A DNA stretch of 64,000 nucleotides from Pseudorhizobium banfieldiae (lineage in GTDB: Bacteria; Pseudomonadota; Alphaproteobacteria; Rhizobiales; Rhizobiaceae). Below, in pieces: positions 43,434 through 52,851 of the stretch. A program made the translations under genes and the position numbers. The notes under the pieces are model-generated. The model worked only from the letters and a program-made list of their open reading frames with translations. It searched no databases and was not told the origin of the DNA. Numbering within the stretch: position 1 is the first letter of the stretch; each line of letters starts with the position of its first letter. Location of the stretch: contig NZ_FO082820.1 of assembly GCF_000967425.1 (NCBI RefSeq), positions 310,001 through 374,000 of the forward strand, read 5' to 3'.

Positions 43434-45041
43434 TTAGCGGGCCTCTTCGAGGATCAGGTCCGCAGCCTTTTCCGCAATCATGAAGACAGCGGCCTGCGTG
43501 TTCCCAGAAACCATCGTGGGCATGATCGAGGCGTCGGCAATGCGAAGTCCTTCGATCCCATGAACCTTCAGCGCAGGATCGGTAACGGCACCTTCGTCCA
43601 CTCCCATCCGGCAGGTTCCGCAGATATGATAGATCGTCTGGCCGTCGCGTCGGGCGAAATCGAGCCAGTCTTCATCGGTCCTGCATTCAGGACCGGGGCT
43701 CATCTCCCTATCTCGGAAAGCGTCCAAGGGAGCCTCCTCGACGATCCTTCGAGCGACCTTCATTCCGTCGACGATAGCTCGACGGTCCTCCTCCGTTGCC
43801 AGAAAATTTGGTCGTATGGCTGGTGGCGCAAAGGGGTCGGGAGATTTGGAATGTATGGTTCCCCGCGACTCCGGCCGAAGCTGAGTGACGCCGATGGTCA
43901 TTCCAGGAAGCCGATCAAGCTTACGCTCCGCTGCATTGGCGTAACTCGCATGCATGAAGAAGTACTGGACGTCGGGCCCATCTAGGCCCGGTCGTGTCCG
44001 GACGAAGCCATGGACGAGCCCGGTACCGAGCGTCAAGATGCCACTCCGCGTCGCGAAGTAGCGTGTAACCGCGAGTCCAAGCTTTAGGCCGCGCGTCTGC
44101 TCGTTGAGGGTGACCGGCAGCTTCACACGCCAATTCATCCGGGTGCAGAAATGGTCGATATAATTTGCCCCCACGCCCGGCAGAAAGTGCCGGACCTCAA
44201 TCCCTAACGGCTGCAATATCCGTGGGTCGCCTATGCCAGACAGCTCCAACAACTGCGGCGTCTGGGCAGCACCTGCGGTCAGGATGACTTCGCGTCGAGC
44301 GTGGACCTCGACGGAGCTGCTGCCCAGGCGCAGTTCGACGCCCGTCGCCCGGCCGTTCTCCAGAAGAATACGCGTTACGTGCGCATTGGTTCTGACCTCA
44401 AGGTTGGGTCTGCTCAAGGCTGGCTGAAGATAGGCAGCAGCCGCGCTCACCCGACGGCCACGTCGTTGGTTCACCTGATAGTAGCCGAAGCCGTCCTGAC
44501 GATCTCCGTTATAGTCGGCACTGCGTTCGTAGCCCGCGTTCTCCGCCGCAGAGATGAACGCTTCGGCGATTAGCGGGCGTTCCTTGACTTCAGTGACTGG
44601 CAGTGGACCACCTCGCGCACGCAAAGACGAAGCGGGGCCGTCGTAGTCTTCAAGTTTTCGAAAATAAGGGAGCACTTCCTCGAAGCTCCACCCCCGGCAG
44701 CCCTGTTGCGCCCAACCGTCATAGTCCTGCGGCTGCCCGCGTACGTAGATCATCCCATTGATCAAGGTGGAGCCACCGAGCCCCTTGCCACGGGGAACCG
44801 AAATGACCCTGTTGCCGGTGGCCTCCTCCGGCTCGGTTTGAAAGCGCCAGTTGAAGTCCGGATTGGTAAGCAGCTTACTGAAGCCTGCGGGAATCTCGAC
44901 CCAGAGGCTTCGCGCGGCCTTGCCCGCTTCCAGCAGCAGGACTGTGTACTTCCCAGATGCCGTCAAACGGTTTGCAAGAACGCAGCCGGCCGTACCACCG
45001 CCGACGATGATGTAGTCAAACGACTCGCGATCCTGCTGCAT
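43434..45041 (-). CDS. GMC-family FAD oxidoreductase (choline dehydrogenase-like)
   Basis: 535 aa from the ATG at 45041, which overlaps the preceding stop (TAATG). FAD-binding DYIIVGGGTAGCVLANRLT, GLGGSTLINGMIYVRGQ (GMC signature 1), AGAAQTPQLLELSGIG (signature 2) and the C-terminal YHICGTCRMG with SGNTQAAVFMIAEKAAD. It oxidises an alcohol to the aldehyde or ketone, passing electrons to a quinone or dye. Substrate is not predictable from these motifs. Translational coupling to the FAD-linked oxidase suggests linked steps. Confidence 0.9.
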   Translation of the reverse strand: MQQDRESFDYIIVGGGTAGCVLANRLTASGKYTVLLLEAGKAARSLWVEIPAGFSKLLTNPDFNWRFQTEPEEATGNRVISVPRGKGLGGSTLINGMIYVRGQPQDYDGWAQQGCRGWSFEEVLPYFRKLEDYDGPASSLRARGGPLPVTEVKERPLIAEAFISAAENAGYERSADYNGDRQDGFGYYQVNQRRGRRVSAAAAYLQPALSRPNLEVRTNAHVTRILLENGRATGVELRLGSSSVEVHARREVILTAGAAQTPQLLELSGIGDPRILQPLGIEVRHFLPGVGANYIDHFCTRMNWRVKLPVTLNEQTRGLKLGLAVTRYFATRSGILTLGTGLVHGFVRTRPGLDGPDVQYFFMHASYANAAERKLDRLPGMTIGVTQLRPESRGTIHSKSPDPFAPPAIRPNFLATEEDRRAIVDGMKVARRIVEEAPLDAFRDREMSPGPECRTDEDWLDFARRDGQTIYHICGTCRMGVDEGAVTDPALKVHGIEGLRIADASIMPTMVSGNTQAAVFMIAEKAADLILEEAR

Positions 45042-46465
45042 TAGTTCACCCCCCTGATCGCTTTGGTGTGTAGGAGCGAGAAAGGAAGGATCTTGCCAGG
45101 ATTGAGCAGGCCACTTGGGTCGAGCGCAGTCTTTAATGTGGAAGCGAGACGCAGGTCGCTTTCGGGGGCAAGCCGCAGCCATTCATCCACCCGATATTGC
45201 CCCAATCCATGTTCCGCAGAGATGGAGCCCCCGTGCTTGATGACGGCATCGTGTACTATGCGGTTGATTGCCTTTTGATCGTGATCCGGTCGGAACAGGA
45301 CATTGTAATGGAGATTGCCGTCGCCCAAGTGGCCGAAGATATTGAGCCCCGCTCCGGGAGCTGCATCTACCAGAGCGGCCTCGGCATCATCCAGGAATTC
45401 GCGCAAGTGCGTGAGTGATACGGATATGTCGTGCTTCAGGCTAGGACCGTCCCGCGCTTCTGCTTCGGTGACGTGCTCGCGCAGAGCCCAGAGCTGCCGA
45501 GCTTGCGCCTCCGATTCCGCAACAACGCCATCGATAACCCAGCCACTCTCGAACCCGCCCGCCAACACACCTTCGGCTGCGTCGCGCAGTCCGGAAAGAC
45601 TGGAGGCTCCTTCAAGAAGAATGAACCAGTCACCAGCGGTGATAGGGGGCTTTAGATGCGCATGCCGGCTGACGAGATCCAGAGAGTTGGCAGAGATAAG
45701 TTCGAAAGCTGAAAGTGCTTCTCCGATCTCCTGCTGGGCGTGGCCGAACAGCGAAATGGCGGCTTCAAGACTGCTAACGCTGAGGAGGGCTGTGACGGAG
45801 TAACGAGGAACGCTCACGAGCCGCAGAACTGCGGCGGTGACGATGCCCAAAGTGCCCTCGGAACCGATAAACCACTGCTTCCAGTCGTAGCCGGCATTGT
45901 CCTTGCGCAGATGGCGCAAGCCGTTTGATACACTACCATCAGCAAGAACGACCTCAAGCCCGAGCGTAATATCGCGCGTCATCCCATAGCGAAGAACATT
46001 CAATCCGCCGGCGTTCGTGGCTATCACGCCCCCGACAGTAGCGGAGCCTTCTGCTGCGATGGCGATCGGAAGCATCCGGTCCATAGAAGCCGCCTTCTCG
46101 CGAACGGTCTGGAGGATCGCACCCGCTTCTACTTCCACGGTCATGCCGATCGGATCGAGCGAGCGGATCGTCTGCATACGGTTCAGGGAAAGGACGACCT
46201 GGCTCCCAGTGGTGTCCGGGATGGCGCCGGCGGCAAGGCCGGTGTTGCCGCCTTGGGGCACGATGCTGATGCCAGAGTCGCCGCAAAGTCGGACGATGGC
46301 CGCCACCTGGGCTGTTGAGGCAGGGCGTACCACGCATGCTGGCACCCCCGTGGTGCTTCGCTTCCAGTCCGTCGCATAAGGTGCGGTGTCTTCTGCTGTG
46401 GTCAGGACGTATCGCTCGCCCACGATGCCAGAGAGCGCCGAGAGAAGATCGGTTCGGCTCGTCAT
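45041..46465 (-). CDS. FAD-linked oxidase, GlcD / D-lactate dehydrogenase type
   Basis: 474 aa from the ATG at 46465, overlapping the AroE-like stop by ATGA. FAD-binding_4 domain: VRPASTAQVAAIVRLCG, IVPQGGNTGLAAGAIPD, GGVIATNAGGLNVLRYGMTRD, GSEGTLGIVTAAVLRL. C-terminal FAD-oxidase domain ends HGGSISAEHGLGQYRVDEW. It oxidises a D-2-hydroxy acid to a 2-keto acid. The keto acid could be the substrate of the ThDP-dependent enzyme in the same operon (inference). Confidence 0.9.
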   Translation of the reverse strand: MTSRTDLLSALSGIVGERYVLTTAEDTAPYATDWKRSTTGVPACVVRPASTAQVAAIVRLCGDSGISIVPQGGNTGLAAGAIPDTTGSQVVLSLNRMQTIRSLDPIGMTVEVEAGAILQTVREKAASMDRMLPIAIAAEGSATVGGVIATNAGGLNVLRYGMTRDITLGLEVVLADGSVSNGLRHLRKDNAGYDWKQWFIGSEGTLGIVTAAVLRLVSVPRYSVTALLSVSSLEAAISLFGHAQQEIGEALSAFELISANSLDLVSRHAHLKPPITAGDWFILLEGASSLSGLRDAAEGVLAGGFESGWVIDGVVAESEAQARQLWALREHVTEAEARDGPSLKHDISVSLTHLREFLDDAEAALVDAAPGAGLNIFGHLGDGNLHYNVLFRPDHDQKAINRIVHDAVIKHGGSISAEHGLGQYRVDEWLRLAPESDLRLASTLKTALDPSGLLNPGKILPFSLLHTKAIRGVN

Positions 46466-47307
46466 GCCAGTGCACCCATGTGCTGCGCCATCAGCACGAT
46501 CTGGGACTCGAGCATCGGTTTGCCGGGAAAGATCTTGCACCCTTTCGCCTTCGCCGCCTCAAGAAGTGGTGTCATGGCGGGTTCCATGATGGCATCCGCG
46601 ACAAGCTGATCCCGATGAAGCTGTGAGAGGTCTAAGGGTGGCTCATCGCCGGAACGCATTCCCAGCGACGTCCCGTTGACGACCAATTCATGGTCCGCAA
46701 CCCGCTGAGCATTGGTTGCAACCGTAAGAGCCGGATATGCAGCTTTAAGACGTTCGGTAAGGCTCACCGCACGCATCACGGTCCGATTTGCGATAGTGAT
46801 GTGGGTCACTCCTGCCTCGGCGAGGGCGAATGCGATGGCGCTGGAAGCTCCCCCCGCGCCCGCAACATAGGCCCTCATCCCCGCCGGATCCGCGCCTCCA
46901 ACACGCAAGGCTTCAACAAAGCCAATACCGTCAAGCATGGCCCCGACCATGCGACCGTCAGGCTCGCGGCGAACGCAATTGACGGCGCCGATGTTGTGCG
47001 CAGCTTCCGTGACCTCGTCACACAGCGCGAGCATGTCCGTCTTGTGCGGCACCGTCGCGATGAAGCCCCCGAAGTTCTCCATACGCCGCAGACCATCAAC
47101 AAGCCCCTTCAAGCCATCCGGTTTGACATGGAATGGCACGAGCACCGCATCCACGTCCTTCGACTTCAGCAGGGCGTTCATCACTTCCGGCGTCTTCACA
47201 TGATAGATGGGATCGGCGAGAATCCCGTAGATGCGGGTGCGTCCGGTGACTGGCGGCAAGAAGCTCCGGTAGAGCTCATTGTGATCCGCGGCGATCGGAG
47301 AGGTCAT
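46462..47307 (-). CDS. Shikimate dehydrogenase-like protein (AroE family)
   Basis: 281 aa. YGILADPIYHVKTPEVMN, GGFIATVPHKTDM with catalytic Lys, NIGAVNCVRREPDG, and the Rossmann motif YVAGAGGASSAIAFAL. The usual NTDG is MLDG (catalytic Asp kept, Asn/Thr lost), and the usual SLSP near the start is HVKTP. These changes place it away from biosynthetic AroE and from the 4157 enzyme. It probably acts on a related cyclic or hydroxy acid in the operon's pathway. Confidence 0.82.
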   Translation of the reverse strand: MTSPIAADHNELYRSFLPPVTGRTRIYGILADPIYHVKTPEVMNALLKSKDVDAVLVPFHVKPDGLKGLVDGLRRMENFGGFIATVPHKTDMLALCDEVTEAAHNIGAVNCVRREPDGRMVGAMLDGIGFVEALRVGGADPAGMRAYVAGAGGASSAIAFALAEAGVTHITIANRTVMRAVSLTERLKAAYPALTVATNAQRVADHELVVNGTSLGMRSGDEPPLDLSQLHRDQLVADAIMEPAMTPLLEAAKAKGCKIFPGKPMLESQIVLMAQHMGALA

Positions 47308-47351
47308 GAGAGGATCCTATGCATTGCCTTGTTCGACACGTCTGGCGTGCC

Positions 47352-48161
47352 TCAGGTCATGTACAGGCCACCGGCAACGTCGATGGTCTGGCCAGTCACA
47401 AAGCTTGCTTCTGGCGAGGTAAGGTAGAGGGCAAGATCGGCAACTTCCTCGGGGGCGCCCAATCGCCCCATCGGCGTCATTCGCACCTGTTCCTCGTTGA
47501 CTTCGCCGGCGACGGCGCGAACCATAGGGGTTTCGATGCGGCCCGGCGCTATGGCATTGACCCTGACTCCGAAGGGTCCGAGTTCTGCGGCAAGATGCTT
47601 CGTAAAGCCGATCAGGGCAGATTTCGTTGCGGCATAGTGGCAAGCTACGATGGGCGAGTATGTCTTGCCTGCAACCGAAGACATGTTGACGATCCAGCCG
47701 GCATTCGCCTCCCGCATGCTGGGGGAGAGCGCACGAATAGTGTTGAAGCAGCCGGAAAGATTGACGGCGACGACCCGGTTCCACTCCGCTGGATCCATCT
47801 CCCAGATCTTATGTGCGATGCCTTCATGCTTCGGCGAAATCCCGGCGTTGTTCACGACAGTGTCGAAGGGGCCGCCGATCCGGCCTGCCGCATCCCTGAG
47901 TGCCTTCTCTACGGACGGATAATCCGCGACATCCAGCACCAAGGGGATGGCACCGCCCTTGCCGTCAGCTTCGATCAGCCGGACGGTTTCATTGATGTCG
48001 GCTTCGTTCATGTCAGCAACGCCGACCATAGCGCCACGTGCTGCGAATCGCTGCGCAATGGCCCGACCGATGCCGCGCCCTGCGCCAGTCACCAGAACGC
48101 GGCGTCCAGCATGGCTCGGCCTGTAGGCGATTTCTTCCGGATTGATTTCTCGATGAGACAT
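47352..48161 (-). CDS. Short-chain dehydrogenase/reductase (SDR)
   Basis: 269 aa from the ATG at 48161. Nucleotide motif VTGAGRGIGRAIAQRF, NNAGISP, IVNMSSVAG with catalytic Ser, and YAATKSAL with the YxxxK pair. C-terminal GAPEEVADLALYLTSPEASFVTGQTIDVAGG is classical SDR. It is an NAD(P)-dependent alcohol/ketone oxidoreductase. The start is only 2 bases after the stop of the LivF gene, so they are cotranscribed. Confidence 0.92.
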   Translation of the reverse strand: MSHREINPEEIAYRPSHAGRRVLVTGAGRGIGRAIAQRFAARGAMVGVADMNEADINETVRLIEADGKGGAIPLVLDVADYPSVEKALRDAAGRIGGPFDTVVNNAGISPKHEGIAHKIWEMDPAEWNRVVAVNLSGCFNTIRALSPSMREANAGWIVNMSSVAGKTYSPIVACHYAATKSALIGFTKHLAAELGPFGVRVNAIAPGRIETPMVRAVAGEVNEEQVRMTPMGRLGAPEEVADLALYLTSPEASFVTGQTIDVAGGLYMT

Positions 48162-48162
48162 T

Positions 48163-48867
48163 TCAGATTCCCAGATATGCTTGACGGACATGGTCGTTGT
48201 GGAGCAGCGCATCGGACGTGTCGGCAAGGACGATCTCGCCGTTCTCGAGCACGTAGCCCCTGTCAGCCGCCTTCAGTGTGTGGAAGACGTTCTGCTCGAC
48301 GATCAGGACGGTTGCCCCTGTCTTCACAATCGTCTCGATAACGTCGAACACCTGCGTGACGATGATCGGCGCAAGGCCGAGAGAAGGCTCGTCGAACATC
48401 AAGAGTTTGGGCCGAGCCATCATGCCACGGGCGATTGCGACCATCTGCTGTTCGCCGCCTGACAATGATCCGGCTTTCTGGGAAAGACGCTCGCGCACTC
48501 GCGGGAACAGCGACAGGACCTCCTCCAGAGCAGCGTCCTTGTGCTGCCGTGCCGCCTTACGATAAGCGCCCATCAAAAGGTTTTCCTGAACCGTCATGTC
48601 CGGGAAAAGCTGACGCCCTTCCGGGATCAAGGTGATGCCTCGATCGACCATCTCGTGCGAGGAAAGCCGGGTGACGTCCTCACCTTCGAAGGTAATCTTG
48701 CCTGTGGTAGGGCGGATCAGTCCGGCAATGGTACGAAGAGTGGTGGTCTTGCCAGCGCCATTTGCGCCCACAATGGTGACGACTTCCCCGGCCTCCACGG
48801 CCAGTGAGATATCGTGAAGAATGGTTGTCGGGCCGTAGCCGGCGTGAATGTTCTCAAGCCTGAGCAT
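48163..48867 (-). CDS. livF: Branched-chain amino acid-type ABC ATPase (LivF)
   Basis: About 234 aa from the ATG at 48867 (GGAAAGG upstream; a TTG six codons earlier is in frame). GANGAGKTTTLRTIAGL, LSGGEQQMVAIARGMMA, LLMFDEPSLGLAP and VEQNVFHTLKAADRGYVLENG are LivF motifs. It is the second ATPase of the Liv-type transporter. Its 5' end overlaps the LivM-LivG fusion gene by 14 bases. Confidence 0.92.
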   Translation of the reverse strand: MLRLENIHAGYGPTTILHDISLAVEAGEVVTIVGANGAGKTTTLRTIAGLIRPTTGKITFEGEDVTRLSSHEMVDRGITLIPEGRQLFPDMTVQENLLMGAYRKAARQHKDAALEEVLSLFPRVRERLSQKAGSLSGGEQQMVAIARGMMARPKLLMFDEPSLGLAPIIVTQVFDVIETIVKTGATVLIVEQNVFHTLKAADRGYVLENGEIVLADTSDALLHNDHVRQAYLGI

Positions 48868-50665
48868 CGATGAATTCCTTTCCAAGATAGGCCTCGACGA
48901 CCACGGGATCCTTGACCACCTCGCGAGGCTCGCCCTGGGCGATGATCTTGCCGGAATTTAGAACGATCACGCGATCCGAGAGGGACATTACCGCCTGCAT
49001 GACGTGCTCGATGGCAACGATGCTGACGCCGCTGTCGCGGATCGACTTCATCAGGTCGATCGCCCGGCGAACATCCGTCTGGTTGATCCCCGCCATCACT
49101 TCGTCGAGCAAGAGGATGCGTGGCTTCATCGCCATGACACGAGCGACTTCCAGCCGCTTCAGGCCGCCTATGGTCAACCCGCGTGCCTCGGCATGGAGCC
49201 AAGGCCCAAGCCCCATCCGCTCGGCCGTCTCACGCGCAACTTCGCGGGCTTCTTCGACATCGGAATATCGATGGAACGCGCCGACCATGATGTTCTCTTC
49301 AACGGTCATTGCGGCGAATGGCTGAACGATCTGGAAGGTGCGACCGACGCCAATCGTTGCGAAATCGCCAGGAGTAGCAGGACTTTGCCAGCTACCGTCG
49401 GCGGCGCGAACCGTTACCGATCCGCTATCCGGTTTCAGAAAGCCGGAAATCATGTTGAAGACGGTTGTCTTGCCTGCACCATTCGGCCCGATCAACCCGA
49501 GGATTTCTCCTTCCCTGAGCGTGAATCCGACGTCGTTGGTGACGTGAAGGCCGCCGAAATGCTTCTGCAGGTGCTCCACACGCATGACGTCGGAACCGAT
49601 CGGTGCCCTCTGGCTTGCGTCGGACGTAGCCGCGCTTGCGGCAATCGTGCCTGCTGACACGCCCCGCTCACGCCTCTGCTTCGTGAAGCGAGAGATCAGC
49701 CCCATCAGGCCGTTGGGCATGAACAGAACGACCAGCATCAAGACAACGCCATAGACGAAGCCGTGGAGGCCCAGCGCATGCGCCCCAAGCCAACCACGCG
49801 CCAGTTCGCTGATGGGTACGAGAAGAACAGCGCCGAGGAGGGGACCGAACACGGTCCCCAAGCCGCCGATCAGGGCAAACATCGCGATCTGGATCGACAT
49901 TTGCAGTGAGAACATCGCAGCGGGCTCAATGAATGTCAGATACATGGCATGAAATGTACCGACAAAGGCCGTGAGTGCGGCAGATACCGCAACGGCTGCG
50001 AGCCGCACCCGTACCGTTCCAACGCCAGCGGCCAGTGCTGCCGATTCCCGCTCGCGAGTCGCCACGAGGTAGAAGCCCATCCTGTGCGAGCGGATCCACC
50101 AAGCGACCGCCAAGGTCAGCAGAAGCAGGCCGAACGCGATGAGCAATTGGGGGAGCCGGTCACGAAAGACCATCCATTCCCAACCAATCTGCAAAGGGAT
50201 CATCAACCCAGTTGCGCCGCCAGTGAGTTCACGCCAATGAAGGGCGAGAACCCGGAACACTTCCAGAAAAGCAATGGTAGCAAGAGCGAAGAAAGGACCG
50301 TGCAGGCGGAAGCAGGGATAGCTGATGATCACTGCGGCCACGACGGCTATCGCAGCGCCGGCGAACATCCCGATCCACGGACTGATCCCCATGTTCATCA
50401 GGATGACACCGGTGTAGGCGCCAATCCCGTAGAAGATGGCATGGCCCAACGAAAGCTGGCCGGCAAAGCCACCCACGATGTTCCAGGCTGTTGAAAGGGC
50501 AGCGAAGATGCAGATCGTGATGAAGATATGGTAGACGAACTGGTTGCCGACCATGACGGGGATGAGGAGCAGTGATGCAAGGATAACCGCAAGTGGGATA
50601 GCCTTCAGCATCCAGCCATTGGAGGCTGCCTGCGGTCTGGGGGAAGTGGAGGAAATATCTGTCAT
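48854..50665 (-). CDS. LivM-LivG fusion: permease plus ATPase in one chain
   Basis: 603 aa. Residues 1 to about 335 are a LivM permease (GGFAGQLSLGHAIFYGIGAYTGVI; GIPLQIG-like region; GGLGTVFGPLLGAVLLV). Residues about 360-600 are a LivG ATPase: GPNGAGKTTVFNMISGF, signature TIGGLKRLEVARVMAM, Walker B ILLLDEVMAGINQ, IEHVMQAVMSL. The linker (RERGVSAGTIAASAATSDAS) is low-complexity. Such fusions are known but less common than separate proteins. The start overlaps the LivH stop by ATGA. Confidence 0.93.
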   Translation of the reverse strand: MTDISSTSPRPQAASNGWMLKAIPLAVILASLLLIPVMVGNQFVYHIFITICIFAALSTAWNIVGGFAGQLSLGHAIFYGIGAYTGVILMNMGISPWIGMFAGAAIAVVAAVIISYPCFRLHGPFFALATIAFLEVFRVLALHWRELTGGATGLMIPLQIGWEWMVFRDRLPQLLIAFGLLLLTLAVAWWIRSHRMGFYLVATRERESAALAAGVGTVRVRLAAVAVSAALTAFVGTFHAMYLTFIEPAAMFSLQMSIQIAMFALIGGLGTVFGPLLGAVLLVPISELARGWLGAHALGLHGFVYGVVLMLVVLFMPNGLMGLISRFTKQRRERGVSAGTIAASAATSDASQRAPIGSDVMRVEHLQKHFGGLHVTNDVGFTLREGEILGLIGPNGAGKTTVFNMISGFLKPDSGSVTVRAADGSWQSPATPGDFATIGVGRTFQIVQPFAAMTVEENIMVGAFHRYSDVEEAREVARETAERMGLGPWLHAEARGLTIGGLKRLEVARVMAMKPRILLLDEVMAGINQTDVRRAIDLMKSIRDSGVSIVAIEHVMQAVMSLSDRVIVLNSGKIIAQGEPREVVKDPVVVEAYLGKEFIDAQA

Positions 50666-51549
50666 GGCGACACGTGCGATAGGTTGAGACGCGAGCTGAA
50701 CAGGCCCGACGGCTTCAGGATGAGGATCAAGAGGAACACGCCAAAGACGGCGACCTCACGAAGGTCGGAGCCGATGTAAAATCCCGCAAAGCTGTCGATC
50801 AGGCCGATGATCATGGCGCCGGCAAAGGCCCCTCCGATCGATCCAAGACCTCCCAGAACGACGACGACGAACGCGGTCAGGACGAAGTATGTGCCGATAC
50901 CAGACGAGGTTGGATAGAGCGGGGCGATGAGGACCGAGGCGACTCCCACACAGGCGGCGCCGATGCCAAAGGTCAGGATGTAGATCCAATTGACATTGAT
51001 ACCCATCAGCTGAGCAGCCGCGCGGTTTTGGGCGACGGCGCGGATGGCACGCCCGGTCTGGGTGCGCGAAAGGAAAAACTGGAGAACCACGACAACTGCA
51101 ATGGAAGCAACTAGGATGGCAACCTGGCCCGAGAGCAGGCGTACAGGACCAAGTTGCAGAGGAGTTCGGAGTCCACTTGCCGGCGTGCTAGCGATGTCGG
51201 CACCGAAGACCAACAGCGCCAGGTTGATAAGCGCGGTCGAAAGTCCAACAGTAGCGAAGATCTGTATGTGATCGTCGTCGGCAGACATCAGGGGCTGTAT
51301 CAGGAACCGCTGTGTCACGGCGCCCAGAAGAAAGAGGGCCGGTGCAACGAGAATAACCGTCGCAAATGGGTGGATCCCCATCCAGGTCGTCAGGACGTAA
51401 GTCAGATACATGCCCACCATGAGGAATTCCCCGTGGGCGAAGTTGACGACTTTGACGATGCCGAAGATCAAGGTCAGGCCCACGGCGACGATGGCGAATA
51501 GACTGCCGAGCATGATCCCGTTGGTGAGAACTTGTAAGAAAGTGTTCAT
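50662..51549 (-). CDS. livH: Branched-chain amino acid-type ABC permease (LivH)
   Basis: 295 aa, about eight hydrophobic segments. GIMLGSLFAIVAVGLTLIFG and VVNFAHGEFLMVGMYLTYVL are the family start, RAIRAVAQNRAAAQLMGINV is the EAA-like loop and VLGGLGSIGGAFAGAMIIGL the C-terminal signature. It forms the pore with the LivM half of the fusion protein. Confidence 0.93.
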   Translation of the reverse strand: MNTFLQVLTNGIMLGSLFAIVAVGLTLIFGIVKVVNFAHGEFLMVGMYLTYVLTTWMGIHPFATVILVAPALFLLGAVTQRFLIQPLMSADDDHIQIFATVGLSTALINLALLVFGADIASTPASGLRTPLQLGPVRLLSGQVAILVASIAVVVVLQFFLSRTQTGRAIRAVAQNRAAAQLMGINVNWIYILTFGIGAACVGVASVLIAPLYPTSSGIGTYFVLTAFVVVVLGGLGSIGGAFAGAMIIGLIDSFAGFYIGSDLREVAVFGVFLLILILKPSGLFSSRLNLSHVSP

Positions 51550-51606
51550 TGGCCTCTCCAGGACAGAAAGGTGCCGGGCGGTGACCGCCCGGCACGTCAG
51601 AAGGGC

Positions 51607-52809
51607 TTACTCACCCAGCTTGATTGGCGTCATGGCAGCGGAATCCGGGAACACGGTGACCAGCTTTCCGTCCTGCCACTGCATCCCCATCATTTCAGCG
51701 CGTTCGTTCTGATTGTCGTCGCCGAACTTGAAGCCATAACCAGCAGCGGTGACGCCAGCCTCGATGTCGATGGCCTTCACGGTGTCGACGATGGTATCCG
51801 GCTCAAGGTCGGAGGCTTTTCCAAGGGCTTCAAGAATGACTTTTGCGCCCACATAGTTGTTGAGGGAATGTCCCGAACGGGGAGCCGAGCCGTATTTCTT
51901 CTGATACGCCTCAACGAACTGTTCCAGGCCAGGCGTGTAGCTCGTGTTGACAGTGTATTGGGTGAAGTCGACGTCCAGTACGCCTTCGATCACGTCATGG
52001 CCGACTGCGTCCGCGGTAGGTTGCATCGAGTAGCCGCCGCCGCCGCCAATGATGGCGGAAGGCTTGTACCCCGCCTCGTTCGCCTGCTGCAGAAAGAGAA
52101 CTGAGTCGTTCTGGTAGGACGTCTGAAGAACGATATCGACCTCTCGGTTCTTCAGGTCGAGCACCAGGGACGACATGTCCACGATAGCCGCGGGATAGGC
52201 CTGGGTCGTCACGATGTTGAGACCGGCTTCTTTGGCGTAGGCGTTCTGCCGCTCGGCAACGGATGTACCGTAGCTGGAGTCTTCGTGGATGATCGCGATC
52301 TTCAAGTCAGCCGGCTCTTTGCCGATACCGGGTCCGACTTTCTCTACCACCATCTGAATGATCATCTTGGCCATGTCGTCAGCGGTGGGATTAGTACGGA
52401 AGAGGTATTTCATGCCGCGCCCGGTGACTTCCTCGGCCACAGCACCAAGCTCGAAGTAGGGAATACCAGCCAGCTCGGTCACCTGGCTGGCTGCAATCGA
52501 GCGTGCAGATGAATAGGTGCCAAAGATGGCTTTGACGCCTTCGAGCGAAGTCAGGCGCCGCGCCTCGCCGATCGCCTGGTTGTTGTCGACCGCATCACCT
52601 CGCACCAAGGTGATCTGTTCACCTTGAATGCCGCCGGCGGCATTGATTTCTTCTACGGCCAGTTCAAGACCACGCGCACTCTCTTCACCCAAAAGGGCGA
52701 GCTGTCCGCTGAACGGGTAAAGCGAGCCGAATTTGACTTCGGCTTGCGCCGCGGTTGCGGTCAACGCCAGAGCGATGGCAGTAGTCTTCATTAGGTACGA
52801 CAGTTTCAT
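51607..52809 (-). CDS. livK: Liv-type periplasmic binding protein
   Basis: 400 aa. Signal peptide KTTAIALALTATAAQA, then VKFGSLYPFSGQLALLGEESARGLELAVEEIN, typical of Peripla_BP_6. VVEKVGPGIGKEPADLKIAIIHEDSSYGTSVAE follows. Members bind branched-chain or aromatic amino acids, and in catabolic operons often aromatic acids or other carboxylates. Ligand unknown. It lies first in the transporter block, after the ThDP enzyme. Confidence 0.92.
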   Translation of the reverse strand: MKLSYLMKTTAIALALTATAAQAEVKFGSLYPFSGQLALLGEESARGLELAVEEINAAGGIQGEQITLVRGDAVDNNQAIGEARRLTSLEGVKAIFGTYSSARSIAASQVTELAGIPYFELGAVAEEVTGRGMKYLFRTNPTADDMAKMIIQMVVEKVGPGIGKEPADLKIAIIHEDSSYGTSVAERQNAYAKEAGLNIVTTQAYPAAIVDMSSLVLDLKNREVDIVLQTSYQNDSVLFLQQANEAGYKPSAIIGGGGGYSMQPTADAVGHDVIEGVLDVDFTQYTVNTSYTPGLEQFVEAYQKKYGSAPRSGHSLNNYVGAKVILEALGKASDLEPDTIVDTVKAIDIEAGVTAAGYGFKFGDDNQNERAEMMGMQWQDGKLVTVFPDSAAMTPIKLGE

Positions 52810-52851
52810 TGTTTCCTCCCGTGAAAACGTCGTTGCTGATGGGTCTGTAGG